Assembly: GCA_045579705.1 (NCBI GenBank)
Contig: JAZNMP010000003.1
Coordinates: forward strand, 62,001 to 126,000
DNA from: Lachnocurva sp045579705
Lineage (GTDB): Bacteria > Bacillota > Clostridia > Lachnospirales > Lachnospiraceae
Length of the DNA: 64,000 nucleotides
Direction of reading: 5' to 3'
Shown here: positions 17,184-26,503 of the stretch, piece by piece
How positions within the stretch are numbered: position 1 is the first letter of the stretch
Layout of the letters: each line of letters begins with the position of its first letter
Notes under the pieces: generated by a model
Told to the model about the DNA's origin: nothing
Databases searched by the model: none
The model's input: only the letters and a program-made list of their open reading frames with translations
Translations under genes and position numbers: made by a program

Positions 17184-19532
17184 CTACTCCGCGTTCTTCA
17201 GCGCCTCAGCCAACGGGATTTTTCTAATTCTACCAAAGCCCAAAACTGTCACTAGTCCATAAGCTAGCAAGATATAAGCTCCCATCCTAAACATTCCCTT
17301 CGCATCAAGCACGAAAGCAAAATATCCTGATATATCCTGGAACATTTGAATCCACACAAATGTCATCAGAAGCTTCGAAATTACCACTGATATTACAGCC
17401 GAAATCACAACAGCCCATGTAGTCGGAATCAGATAAACTCTCGAAATCTCAGAAGTTGTATATCCTAATATCTTCGTCATAGAGATAGACTGCGCATTTC
17501 TCTCAATAATCAGTTTCGTAAGCAAGAACATAAGCACTGCTGCCAATATCATACACAGAAATTGGAAATACAGCATATATCCGCCCATCGAATGGTCAAG
17601 CTGGTCCGCCATTCGAGTGATATCTTTCTTTGTAATCACATTCGCCACATATTTTTTATCGATATCAGTTAGCTTCTTCTGTGAAAAAAATGCGTTATAA
17701 TATCCGTCTTCCAGATCAAACATCTTATTAAACGCAGAATCTTTCATAAATACCGCCAGACTACCTTCATAGTCTGTTACTTCCTTTATCTTTAACTTAA
17801 GGATGTGATTTCGATATTTTTCCTCTAGCTTTACTGTATCTCCAGGCTTCAATCCATACTTTTCAGCATAACTCTGGCTGATACATATCTCTCTAGCTCC
17901 AAGCTTTGGAAGCTTTACGTATTTACTTTCATCACTAATTCCATAAGTTGTGACATCTTCTGAGAAGTCACCATTCTTCATAACCAAAGTCTGAATAGCA
18001 ATTTTCTCAGCACTATCTTCAGAAGTTTCTATCAATCTGCCTTGAACATCTTTATTCTTAAGCAAGTTCGTCTGGACCTTTGCTATCATCATATCTGCTG
18101 CATTATCCTGATAAAACTTTAGAGTTTGCGGCATTCCTATAGACATCGCCAATAGCAAACTTACAAACAATACTCCGATGAAGATAACCACATATCCATT
18201 TAGATTCTGTAGGAATACTCTCATTCTGAATCTGGAAAGGAATCGAACACGAGGCAATCTCACAGTCTTATCATTATTTTTTTCCTCTAAATCCTGTCGT
18301 AAGAAACGAAGCGGTGAAAGGCGCAGTTTCTTTGAAAGAATTACTAAATTCACTACGAACATAAGCACTACAGGAATTACTGTCGTCTTCCAGAAGGCTT
18401 CCGTACTAAAGACGGTGTGATAAGTCGGCAAACTGTAGCTGTTATAATACATCGCAACAACTACATTCTTAAACACCGTATATCCGAGAATATTACCGAT
18501 AACAGCCGAAAGCAGCGTTACGATAACCGGCATTGCCATATAATGTCGTAGCATCTCACCACGCGAATAACCACTCGCACGAAGAGTTCCGATAGTCATC
18601 GACTCCTTCATAATAGTATTTGAAATAGTTATGCCAAAGATAAAAGCCAATACGACGATCAGGATGTATAGGAGTACTCCACCCATAGCCTTGTCTGAGC
18701 CTAAATCTTCTGGCGCAAAATGTATCGCCTGATTCATGAAATTAGGAAGATAGTTTTCAACCATACTTCCAGAGGAAAGCGCTTCCTTTGTAATTTCACC
18801 GACGAGTTTATCCGACCATTTTTTCTCTTCTACCTGATCCTTTGCGCGAACCAGTCCATCATCATAATACCTAAAAGCATAATTATAATGTGTCTTTGCC
18901 GTAATTCTATCGAACCCGTCATCTGACACCAAAGCTACATCAAAAGAAATCGCATCAAACATAATGTCAGTATTCTTTCGATGCAAAGTCGTATAATCCG
19001 GATTTGATACGAGACCGACCACCGTAAACTTTTGACCCGCTACTTTAAGCGTATCGCCAATCTTAATATCGCGATTATCCGCATGCATTCTGTCGATTGC
19101 AATTTCATCTGCTTTTTCCGGTAACCTTCCGGAAAAAACATCCGCTAGATTTACTTTGCTTCTAACTTTGAAAATGCGGACATCAGATTCTTTATCTTTA
19201 TCATTCGTCGAAACACTGTCTTCATCCGCCTTCTCCTTTCCTTCTTTAAACCATTGCTCATATACTTCTACCGGTCGTTTTGAATTTCCTTCTATATTGG
19301 AAATCAAATCATCAGTAGCTTCATCTAGCAATTCAAAATGTCCATCCTCTAATTTATTTGAAGATATTCCTTCGTTATAAGAAACTATCATGCTATGATT
19401 TGCCACGTACATTCCAGCGACAAAACCTATAATCAAAATCATAAATACAGATATTACAAAATACTTCGCCCAATCTCCTCTAAGCTCTCGAAGTATACGC
19501 TTCTTTAGAGGATTCTTTATCTTTTTCTTCAT
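17184..19532 (-). CDS. FtsX-like ABC transporter permease
   Basis: A 782-residue permease of the MacB/FtsX type. One transmembrane segment lies near residues 25-47, followed by a large extracytoplasmic domain. A three-helix FtsX domain follows at about 290-400 (GVLLYILIVVLAFIFGITISNTIMK). A second membrane entry near residue 450, a second outer domain and a C-terminal FtsX domain complete it. Such duplicated permeases, paired with a LolD-like ATPase, export peptides or toxic compounds or act as mechanotransmitters in Gram-positives. It lies 24 nt downstream of its ATPase gene. Substrate is unknown. Confidence 0.92.
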   Translation of the reverse strand: MKKKIKNPLKKRILRELRGDWAKYFVISVFMILIIGFVAGMYVANHSMIVSYNEGISSNKLEDGHFELLDEATDDLISNIEGNSKRPVEVYEQWFKEGKEKADEDSVSTNDKDKESDVRIFKVRSKVNLADVFSGRLPEKADEIAIDRMHADNRDIKIGDTLKVAGQKFTVVGLVSNPDYTTLHRKNTDIMFDAISFDVALVSDDGFDRITAKTHYNYAFRYYDDGLVRAKDQVEEKKWSDKLVGEITKEALSSGSMVENYLPNFMNQAIHFAPEDLGSDKAMGGVLLYILIVVLAFIFGITISNTIMKESMTIGTLRASGYSRGEMLRHYMAMPVIVTLLSAVIGNILGYTVFKNVVVAMYYNSYSLPTYHTVFSTEAFWKTTVIPVVLMFVVNLVILSKKLRLSPLRFLRQDLEEKNNDKTVRLPRVRFLSRFRMRVFLQNLNGYVVIFIGVLFVSLLLAMSIGMPQTLKFYQDNAADMMIAKVQTNLLKNKDVQGRLIETSEDSAEKIAIQTLVMKNGDFSEDVTTYGISDESKYVKLPKLGAREICISQSYAEKYGLKPGDTVKLEEKYRNHILKLKIKEVTDYEGSLAVFMKDSAFNKMFDLEDGYYNAFFSQKKLTDIDKKYVANVITKKDITRMADQLDHSMGGYMLYFQFLCMILAAVLMFLLTKLIIERNAQSISMTKILGYTTSEISRVYLIPTTWAVVISAVISVVISKLLMTFVWIQMFQDISGYFAFVLDAKGMFRMGAYILLAYGLVTVLGFGRIRKIPLAEALKNAE

Positions 19533-19556
19533 AACAAAAACCTCCTAATAAAGCCA

Positions 19557-20273
19557 TTACCATTCGAGTTCAGCCGCATCTAACTTTGTCTCATTAACGA
19601 TATTCTTTCGAACGACACCATCACGTAGTTTAATCACATGATCTGCCATCTTTGAAATAGCCTCGTTATGAGTAACCATGATGACAGTATTTCCATATTT
19701 CTGGTTTACTTCTTCGATAAGTGTCAAAATCTCCTTTGAAGTTTTATAATCAAGTGCACCTGTTGGCTCATCGCACAACAGTATATCAGGATTTTTTACA
19801 ATAGCACGTCCGATAGACACTCTCTGCTGCTGCCCTCCTGATAACTGATTTGGCAGCTTGTATCTATGTTCATATAATCCTAAAGTCACGAGTAGATCAT
19901 CAATATCCAGTGGATTATCTGAAAGATACGCTCCAACCTCGATATTCTCTTTAACATTCAGATTCGGAATCAGATTGTACTGCTGAAATACATATCCCAG
20001 ATGCTTTCTCCTATATTTCGTAAGTGCTGATTCATTCATATCGATAAGCTTATCTCCATTTATCGAAATAAATCCACTATCCGGGTTATCTATTCCACCT
20101 ATAATGTTTAAAAGTGTTGATTTTCCAGAGCCTGACGGTCCGAGCAACACACAGAACTCTCCCTTTGAAACGTGAAAATTCATTCCGGTTAATACATTCT
20201 GTCTAGTCTCACCTTCTCCGAAGCTCTTATGAACATCATTTATGTCTAAAAAATATAGTTCTTCATTTGACAT
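19557..20273 (-). CDS. ABC transporter ATP-binding protein (MacB/LolD type)
   Basis: A 238-residue ATPase subunit. Walker A is GPSGSGKST (45-53), the Q-loop VFQQYN (95-100), the ABC signature LSGGQQQR (144-151) and Walker B ILLCDEPTGALD (164-175); the switch His lies in IMVTHN. DEPTGALD is typical of MacB/LolD-type exporters. I placed the start at the ATG at 20273, with GAGGTG 6 nt upstream; the frame is open 16 codons further. A perfect 13-bp palindrome followed by a T run lies just upstream, so expression is probably conditional. Confidence 0.94.
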   Translation of the reverse strand: MSNEELYFLDINDVHKSFGEGETRQNVLTGMNFHVSKGEFCVLLGPSGSGKSTLLNIIGGIDNPDSGFISINGDKLIDMNESALTKYRRKHLGYVFQQYNLIPNLNVKENIEVGAYLSDNPLDIDDLLVTLGLYEHRYKLPNQLSGGQQQRVSIGRAIVKNPDILLCDEPTGALDYKTSKEILTLIEEVNQKYGNTVIMVTHNEAISKMADHVIKLRDGVVRKNIVNETKLDAAELEW

Positions 20274-20295
20274 AACCATCACCTCTATAAAAAAC

Positions 20296-20327
20296 AACCT
20301 ATTGTTAGTATTGCCTAACAATAGGTT
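20296..20327 (-). promoter_or_regulatory. perfect palindrome and T-run in the ABC exporter leader
   Basis: AACCTATTGTTAG (20296-20308) and CTAACAATAGGTT (20315-20327) form a perfect 13-bp inverted repeat with a 6-nt loop. On the minus strand it is followed by GTTTTTTAT and then the ribosome binding site of the ATPase gene. It can act as a leader terminator (attenuator) or as an operator for a dimeric repressor. It is separate from the asnB terminator at 20435. Confidence 0.7.
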
Positions 20328-20434
20328 ATCACAATTAAACGATAATTTAAACGTTAAATTTAAATTTTTATCTTATGATTCTACGATAAATACGACACTT
20401 ATTCTTTTTCCATTATTTCTAATTCTCTTTCTAT

Positions 20435-20460
20435 AAAAAAGAGACGGCCTAAGCCGTCTC
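20435..20460 (-). terminator. asnB terminator
   Basis: An 8-bp GC-rich perfect stem (GAGACGGC / GCCGTCTC) with a 4-nt loop is followed by six T on the minus strand, 10 nt after the asnB stop codon. Confidence 0.92.
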
Positions 20461-20469
20461 AAATCATTC

Positions 20470-22311
20470 TTAATATGCATAATCTTTGAAGTAAATGCCA
20501 TACCAAAGTAAGAAAGTATAGATAGTATAAATCTTTCTCGCGGTATTCTTTTTACCTGATTTATGATCATCTAAAAGTTTATTAATCTTTGCTACGTCAA
20601 AGAACTCTGATACATAATCACGGTTAAATACTTCCTTTACCTGATTATAGTATTTATCTTCACGGATCCAGTTTCTAAATGGAACCATAAATCCAAGTTT
20701 CTTTCTCTTTGACCACTGTTCCGGAACCATCTTTGAAGCTGCTTTTCTAAAAGCATACTTTGTAACATGATTCTTCACAATATAGTCAGTTCCTACTCTC
20801 TCAGAGAATTTAAAGACTTCTCTGTCGAGGAATGGCACACGAAGTTCGAGTGAAGATGCCATAGTCATCTTGTCTGCTTTTAGCAGAATATCATATGGAA
20901 GCCAAAGCTGTGTATCTACATACATTTTTTTCAAAACTTCCTCTTTATCAGAAACAGCTTCGAATGCTTCTCTAGTTATATCCTGATATCTGAGATCAGA
21001 TTTATATTCATCTGTAAGCAGTGAATTAGCTTCCTCGTTTGACATGATAAAAGCCTGTCCTACATATGTATCCTCAAGCTTAGATCCACCTACTGTGAGG
21101 AAATGCTTTCCTTTAAAGCTTGGAAGATGCTTTACTGCACCTTTAATAGCACTTCTCAATCCAAATGGGACTTTTCTATACTTCAGATATTCTTCTGCAA
21201 CATTGTAGGAAGCGTATCCACCAAAAAGCTCATCCGCACCTTCACCAGAAAGTACAACCTTTACATCCTTTGCAGCCAAACGCGCGAGGAAATAAAGAGG
21301 TACAGCTGAAAGGTTTGCATGTGGCTCATCTGAGAAATACTGAACCTTTGGTACAGCATCAAAGAACATATCCGGTGAGATAAGTTCATTTTTATTTGTG
21401 ATACCGAAAATATCAGACAACGCTTTCGCATCGTTTATCTCATTGAAACCGCCTTCGCCTTCAAAACCAACTGTGTAAGTCTTGTTAGGCTTTGCGTTAC
21501 TTACCACGTAACTAGAATCAACTCCAGATGATAGGAATGAACCTACCTCCACGTCAGCAATCTGGTGATGCTTTATAGAGTCATCCATGATTTCATTGAT
21601 TCCATCTACAAGCTGATCGATATCGTTAATGTCATTCTTATATTCTATAGAGAAATACTTCTCAATCTTCATCTCTCCATTTTCATATGTAAACATATGA
21701 CCTGGATCAAGCTTATATACATTTTTGAAAAAAGTCTCATTCAATGCGTCGTACTGGAACACCAGGTAGTTCTTCAAAGACTTCTTATTCAATTCCTTTT
21801 CAAAGTTAGGGTTCTTTAGAAAGCTCTTAATCTCAGAGCCAAACATGAACTCGCTACCCTTCTTATAATAATAAAAAGGTTTGATACCAAACGGATCTCT
21901 GGCTCCGAAGAGTTTCTTCTCCTGCTTGTCCCAAATTACAAAAGAGAACATACCACGAAGTTTGTTTACGATATCTTTGCCGTATTCTTCATATCCATGG
22001 ATGATTACTTCTGTATCACACTTTGTTCTAAATTTATGGCCTTTGTTTAACAGGTCAACCTTTAATTCTTTAAAGTTATAAATCTCACCATTAAATACGA
22101 TGACCTTAGATTCATCTTCATTAAACAGTGGCTGTGTACCACCTTCCAAATCGATAATTGAAAGTCTACGATGACCGAGGGCTATATCTTCATCGATATA
22201 GTATCCCTCTCCATCCGGTCCTCTATGTCTGATAGCGTCTGCCATATCTTTGATGACAGGCTGTTTATCTTCTTTTCTTCCTCTACTAATATATCCGATA
22301 ATTCCACACAT
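20470..22311 (-). CDS. asnB: asparagine synthetase, glutamine-hydrolysing
   Basis: A 613-residue class II amidotransferase that makes asparagine from aspartate, glutamine and ATP in the cytosol. Cys2 directly after the initiator Met (MCGIIGYISRG) is the glutaminase nucleophile. The synthetase domain carries the PP-loop SSGVDSSYVVS near residue 260 and the GEGADELFGGY motif. The start is fixed by the need for Cys2, although the ribosome binding site is weak. It is monocistronic, with its own terminator. Confidence 0.96.
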   Translation of the reverse strand: MCGIIGYISRGRKEDKQPVIKDMADAIRHRGPDGEGYYIDEDIALGHRRLSIIDLEGGTQPLFNEDESKVIVFNGEIYNFKELKVDLLNKGHKFRTKCDTEVIIHGYEEYGKDIVNKLRGMFSFVIWDKQEKKLFGARDPFGIKPFYYYKKGSEFMFGSEIKSFLKNPNFEKELNKKSLKNYLVFQYDALNETFFKNVYKLDPGHMFTYENGEMKIEKYFSIEYKNDINDIDQLVDGINEIMDDSIKHHQIADVEVGSFLSSGVDSSYVVSNAKPNKTYTVGFEGEGGFNEINDAKALSDIFGITNKNELISPDMFFDAVPKVQYFSDEPHANLSAVPLYFLARLAAKDVKVVLSGEGADELFGGYASYNVAEEYLKYRKVPFGLRSAIKGAVKHLPSFKGKHFLTVGGSKLEDTYVGQAFIMSNEEANSLLTDEYKSDLRYQDITREAFEAVSDKEEVLKKMYVDTQLWLPYDILLKADKMTMASSLELRVPFLDREVFKFSERVGTDYIVKNHVTKYAFRKAASKMVPEQWSKRKKLGFMVPFRNWIREDKYYNQVKEVFNRDYVSEFFDVAKINKLLDDHKSGKKNTARKIYTIYTFLLWYGIYFKDYAY

Positions 22312-22407
22312 ATTTACACCATTTCTTTCTACATTAGAATTAACTTATGTATTATACATCATAGAAATTATTTTTTGTAGTGAATATAATGATTCAATTC
22401 TATTTCT

Positions 22408-23523
22408 CTATGCTATAAGCAATTTAAATCCAACCAGAACTAATAGGAATGATACATTCAAAACTGTAAACACACCGATATAGCGAACCTTCTTATCTTC
22501 ATATTTTCTGGAAAATTCTTTATAGGATATCAAACTAGCCATAGAAGCGATTAATGTTCCCAATCCTCCGATGTTTACTCCCAATAGCACTTCCTTCAAA
22601 TTTCCAGTGAACGAAGTGAGAAGAAGTGTAGCCGGTACATTACTGATAAACTGACTGGTAACGATAGAAACCGCAAATTCTCTTCCATCGATTAGTTTTT
22701 GCAGAGTTTCTTTGATGATTTCTACACGGGCCATATTTCCTGTAAAGATAAATAGGAATACAAATGTCACTAGCAAACTGTAATCTACCTGTTTAATCAA
22801 CTTGGGATTCAATGCTACTGTTGCTACAAGGATAATAGCAGCAACCAAATAATATGGAATCAGCCTACCAACAGCACATAGCGCAAACACAAACATCAGA
22901 CTATAAGATATTATCTCAATCCTGCGACCATGATGTATCTTCTCACTTTCAGTTCTGTGGAGAGCTATGTGTTCTCTCTTTCCCGGTAGACATGTTACTG
23001 AAATCATCAATAGTACCAGACTGAGAAGTGTATATGGCAACATGATTCGCAGAAAATCTAACGGGCTTATCTTCATAATTCCATATAGGTAGAGATTCTG
23101 TGGATTTCCTATAGGGGTTAACATGCTCCCAAGATTCGCGGCCAGTGTTTGAAGAACGATAATAGGCAAAGCTAATTTCTCGCGGTTACTTTTTTTCAGA
23201 ATCAATATGGAGAATGGCACGAAAGTTATAAGTGCCACATCGTTAGTTATCAACATTCCTCCAAAGAAACAGAGGAGAACCAGGACTACAGCCATTCCAC
23301 CGACTCGATTGATATGGCGCATCAGGTATTTCGCAATTCTTTCGAATACTCCGTTTACAGTGAGACCTTGGACTATGATCATAAGAGACCATAGAATAAC
23401 CAGCGTTCTCACATCTATATAATCTATATATTTCGCGTCCGGGTGAACCAGCACTGAGCTAATCACCGCAAGTATTCCTGCCATAACCAGAACCGGGTCT
23501 AGTTTTCTTATCTTTGAAAGCAT
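22408..23523 (-). CDS. ArsB/SLC13-type (YbiR-like) anion permease
   Basis: A 371-residue polytopic membrane protein of the ion-transporter superfamily that includes ArsB, NhaD and CitM. Landmarks are GMLITNDVALITFVPFSIL in the first half and QFISNVPATLLLTSFTG in the second. These are the paired re-entrant segments of this fold, each with an Asn-Asp or Asn-Val-Pro turn. ANLGSMLTPIGNPQNLYLYG is also characteristic. Substrate is unknown. Arsenite is possible but no ars regulator or reductase is nearby. No clear terminator follows before asnB. Confidence 0.85.
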   Translation of the reverse strand: MLSKIRKLDPVLVMAGILAVISSVLVHPDAKYIDYIDVRTLVILWSLMIIVQGLTVNGVFERIAKYLMRHINRVGGMAVVLVLLCFFGGMLITNDVALITFVPFSILILKKSNREKLALPIIVLQTLAANLGSMLTPIGNPQNLYLYGIMKISPLDFLRIMLPYTLLSLVLLMISVTCLPGKREHIALHRTESEKIHHGRRIEIISYSLMFVFALCAVGRLIPYYLVAAIILVATVALNPKLIKQVDYSLLVTFVFLFIFTGNMARVEIIKETLQKLIDGREFAVSIVTSQFISNVPATLLLTSFTGNLKEVLLGVNIGGLGTLIASMASLISYKEFSRKYEDKKVRYIGVFTVLNVSFLLVLVGFKLLIA

Positions 23524-23569
23524 AGTTTATTTTCCTTATTATTGTTTTTCTTCCTTAAAAACCTTACTC

Positions 23570-23824
23570 TACATAGGAATTCTCATTTCTTGAAATTCCT
23601 ATGTATTATTACATCAATTATGTTTGTTGCAGCCAGCAAAATTACATAGGGAATCTCATTTTCTAGAATCCCTATGTATTACTGCATCAGTTATTTGTGT
23701 TGAAGCAAGCAAAATTACATAGAGAATCTCATTTTCTAGAATTCCTATGTATTATTTCATCAATTATGTTTGTTGCAGCCAGCAAAATTACATAGGAATT
23801 CTCATTTTCTGTAATTCCTATGTA
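23570..23824. repeat. palindromic array C, exact 73 bp period, arm TACATAGG
   Basis: Four 36-nt hairpins (23570-23605, 23643-23678, 23716-23751, 23789-23824) have arms of about 12 bp (TACATAGGGAAT / ATTCCCTATGTA and variants). They are separated by three nearly identical 37-nt linkers ending GCAGCCAGCAAAAT or similar. The period is exactly 73 bp. Some arm changes are matched on the other arm (hairpin 2 has AGGGAA paired with TCCCT), as expected if pairing matters. The rest of the gap 23524-23933 holds only the yfcC terminator. Confidence 0.9.
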
Positions 23825-23846
23825 CACTTACCTCCTATAAGAGCCG

Positions 23847-23876
23847 AAAAAAGCCTGGACCATAACGGACCAGGCC
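23847..23876 (-). terminator. terminator of the first YfcC gene
   Basis: A 6-bp GC-rich stem (GCCTGG / CCAGGC) with an 11-nt loop is followed by six T on the minus strand, about 60 nt after the yfcC stop. Confidence 0.8.
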
Positions 23877-23933
23877 AATTCTATCATATAAACATAATAT
23901 TTAGGTAAAATAAATTAGTCAACGTGTTATAAA

Positions 23934-25445
23934 TTAGAAGAAATTAACTTCTACTAGGAGTAATCCTAAAGCAAATACTGTAATGATTCCAAGTAATGGC
24001 ATTACAAACTTAAGCCACTTATCATATGTTACATCTACCATAGACAAGCTAGCCAGAATCAAGCCAGTAGGTGTAATGAATGAAATCAATCCAAGTCCAT
24101 ACATGTAGCATGAAATGATTACATCTCTAGGTACTCCAACAGAATCTGCAAGAGGTGCCATAATAGGAATAGACAAAACAGCCAATCCTGAAGATGATGA
24201 GATGAAGAATCCGAGGATGATGAATACAAACATCATGAGGATTACGAAGATACTTGGGCTCATTCCTGCTACTGCATTTGACATTCCATAAAGAATAGTG
24301 TCAGAGATAAGTCCGTTCTCCAGGATGATATTGATAGATCTAGCAACACCGATGATCAAAGCTACGCTCATAAGGTCAGCTGCACCAGCGATAAACTGAT
24401 CAACAAAAATCTTTTCTCCAATTCCTGAAATGAAACCAATAATAATTCCTGAGATGAGGAATAGAGCTGTCATTTCTGAGAACCACCACTCCTGTGTTGA
24501 TACACCCCAAATCATTACTACGAATGTGAGGAAGAAGATGATGAGGATAAGCTTTCCACGAAGTGTAAGTGGAGCAGCATCTCCACCTTCTTCATCAGCA
24601 TATTTAGCTTCAATATGAGCTTTGATATCGTAGATAAGTGACTGTGAAGGATCTTTTCTAACTTTATTAGCATATCTGATGATGTATGCAATAACGATAA
24701 TAGTTCCTAGTACTAATCCTACTAATCTGAAGTTCATGCCTTCAGTAAAGCTAATACCAGCTGCATTTGAAGCGATAACTGTACAGAATGGGTTTACTGT
24801 TGAGAACATAGTACCAATACATGATCCGAGATAGATAGCTGCGATACCAACCATAGCGTCATATCCGGCAGCCAGGAATATCGGTATGATAATCGGGTAG
24901 AATGCAATCGTCTCTTCAGCCATACCAAAAGTAGTTCCACCGAGTGAAATAAGTGCTGTTACGAATACGATCAGGATATACTCATGACCTTTTGTAGCTC
25001 GTGACAACGCTGCAATACCCGATTTAATAGAACCGGTATAGTTAATAACACCAACTACACCACCGATGATAAATACAAAGAGGATGATGTCGATACTATC
25101 AGCAATACCTGCCATAGGTGCTAGGATAACTTCCTTCACACCCTGTGGGTTTGCTTCTACTTTTTCATATGTTCCTGGGATAGCGATTGGCTTGTAGATA
25201 CTACCATCTGTAAACTTCTTGATATCGTTCTTGATTCCGAGTTTATCGAGAGTAGCCTGTGTTGCTTTAAGTTCTTCTGTGCTTCCGTCTGGATGTGTTT
25301 CAACGAAGATTTTGTCATCTTCGTTGTACTGAAGCTTTGCATAAGAACCTGCATCAATGAAGTGTGTCAGTGCTGCAGCTAAGAATAGCACGATAAAGAG
25401 CACTGTAAAGGCTGTCGGGAAGGACAGCTTTTTCTTTTTTTCCAT
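23934..25445 (-). CDS. YfcC family transporter (first copy)
   Basis: A 503-residue integral membrane protein of the YfcC family, related to C4-dicarboxylate and basic amino acid exchangers. It has one N-terminal transmembrane segment, a soluble ~75-residue insert rich in charged residues (about 30-110), then about ten more hydrophobic segments. Conserved family stretches are FGMAEETIAFYPI, GSCIGTMFSTVNPFCTVIASNAAG, and SSSSGLAVLSIPIMAPLAD. A GGGGGG ribosome binding site precedes the ATG. It is monocistronic with its own terminator. A paralogue lies at 62.5-63.9 kb, where context suggests arginine/ornithine exchange. For this copy the substrate is open. Confidence 0.88.
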   Translation of the reverse strand: MEKKKKLSFPTAFTVLFIVLFLAAALTHFIDAGSYAKLQYNEDDKIFVETHPDGSTEELKATQATLDKLGIKNDIKKFTDGSIYKPIAIPGTYEKVEANPQGVKEVILAPMAGIADSIDIILFVFIIGGVVGVINYTGSIKSGIAALSRATKGHEYILIVFVTALISLGGTTFGMAEETIAFYPIIIPIFLAAGYDAMVGIAAIYLGSCIGTMFSTVNPFCTVIASNAAGISFTEGMNFRLVGLVLGTIIVIAYIIRYANKVRKDPSQSLIYDIKAHIEAKYADEEGGDAAPLTLRGKLILIIFFLTFVVMIWGVSTQEWWFSEMTALFLISGIIIGFISGIGEKIFVDQFIAGAADLMSVALIIGVARSINIILENGLISDTILYGMSNAVAGMSPSIFVILMMFVFIILGFFISSSSGLAVLSIPIMAPLADSVGVPRDVIISCYMYGLGLISFITPTGLILASLSMVDVTYDKWLKFVMPLLGIITVFALGLLLVEVNFF

Positions 25446-25573
25446 AGTTTTCCCCCCATAAATATTGTTTATATGTTATGTAAAATTATACCACTAGTTA
25501 AACTCTCCTCTCCTTGCAATAAATTCAACTTATAATTGATAATAATTCATTTTATTTTAATAATTTTACAGAA

Positions 25574-25614
25574 GAAAAAAGGGTAATCAAGCCCAAACTG
25601 GTCTGATTACCCTT
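25574..25614 (-). terminator. terminator of the KilA-N gene
   Basis: The stem AAGGGTAATCA / TGATTACCCTT (11 bp) encloses a 14-nt loop. TTTTTT follows the second arm on the minus strand. Confidence 0.85.
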
Positions 25615-25635
25615 ATCAAAGATCCGGCGTTTTCA

Positions 25636-26502
25636 TCATTCTTTCTCAGAATCGCCACCCGGAAGTTGTTTTATACCATCCAGACTTACCATGGACAGAG
25701 TCTTAATCTGCTTAACAGCAAGTTCTCTAAGCAACACTATCCTTTCAGACATTGTTTTGCCCTGTCCAATCAGGATTGCGTTATAGCTTTCCATATTTGC
25801 CAGAACAAGGAGCTGGTTCAGTTCTGCCTCATCACGGATATTTCCCTGCTTGCCCGGGTTTTCGTCTCTCCATTGCTTTGCAGTCTTACCGAAAAGAACC
25901 ACATTAAGCATATCCGCTTCATTGGCATACTTGTATGAAATCTGCTCCGGTGTCAGTTCTGGTGGAATAAGATAAGCCTTAATAGCATCGGTATGAATTC
26001 GGTAATTAAGCTTGGCAATCTCACGATTCAGGTTCCAGTCAAGTGACAAGCGACTGTTTTCATCGAACTTAAGTCTTCTGTAATCTTTCATGATATACAG
26101 TTGAAATTCCGGAGATATCCACGAGGCAAAAGATAAAGCAATATCACTATGTGCATATGTGCCGCCACCATATCTTCCCGATTTAGATACAATACCTTTG
26201 GCATTCATCTGCTCAATCCATTTTGTAGGTGTCATAACAAAACGATTTAGGCCAGCTTCATTTTTAACCGCCTCGAATTGCACACGGTTAAAATCCGGAT
26301 TGTGAAGTGTTTCCCAAACAGCAAGAAATTCAATCGTATTTCTATTACGCATCCAGTTTTGAATAACAAAACGTGGGTCATCCACATTCCTATATTTTGC
26401 TATATCTGTCAAGGATATAAATTCGTTTTCGAAATCTGTTGTATATATACCAATATCAATACCTTTGGCATGGATTGTATCTTTCTTTATCGTCTTAGGC
26501 AT
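25636..26502 (-). CDS. KilA-N domain protein
   Basis: A 288-residue protein with a KilA-N DNA-binding domain over about residues 20-130 (ISLTDIAKYRN...VIQNWMRNRNTIEFLAVWE...GRYGGGTYAHSDIALSFASWISPEFQLYIMKDY). The C-terminal half is helical and charged and unrecognised. KilA-N proteins are carried by phages and other mobile elements and often act as antirepressors or nucleic-acid-binding regulators. It starts 1 nt after the stop of the upstream unknown gene, so the two are co-expressed. Its setting next to a recombinase remnant, an XRE regulator and an ORF6N gene marks this as a mobile-element block. Confidence 0.85.
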   Translation of the reverse strand: MPKTIKKDTIHAKGIDIGIYTTDFENEFISLTDIAKYRNVDDPRFVIQNWMRNRNTIEFLAVWETLHNPDFNRVQFEAVKNEAGLNRFVMTPTKWIEQMNAKGIVSKSGRYGGGTYAHSDIALSFASWISPEFQLYIMKDYRRLKFDENSRLSLDWNLNREIAKLNYRIHTDAIKAYLIPPELTPEQISYKYANEADMLNVVLFGKTAKQWRDENPGKQGNIRDEAELNQLLVLANMESYNAILIGQGKTMSERIVLLRELAVKQIKTLSMVSLDGIKQLPGGDSEKE

Positions 26503-26503
26503 A

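Noticed and set aside
16307..17262. Open frames of 60-150 codons on the plus strand in the palindrome zone
   Set aside because: They lie across the repeats, lack ribosome binding sites and translate into low-complexity repeats; the last runs into the antisense of the FtsX gene.
22312..22407. T-box leader for asnB
   Set aside because: No T-box sequence or specifier stem is present and the space is too short.
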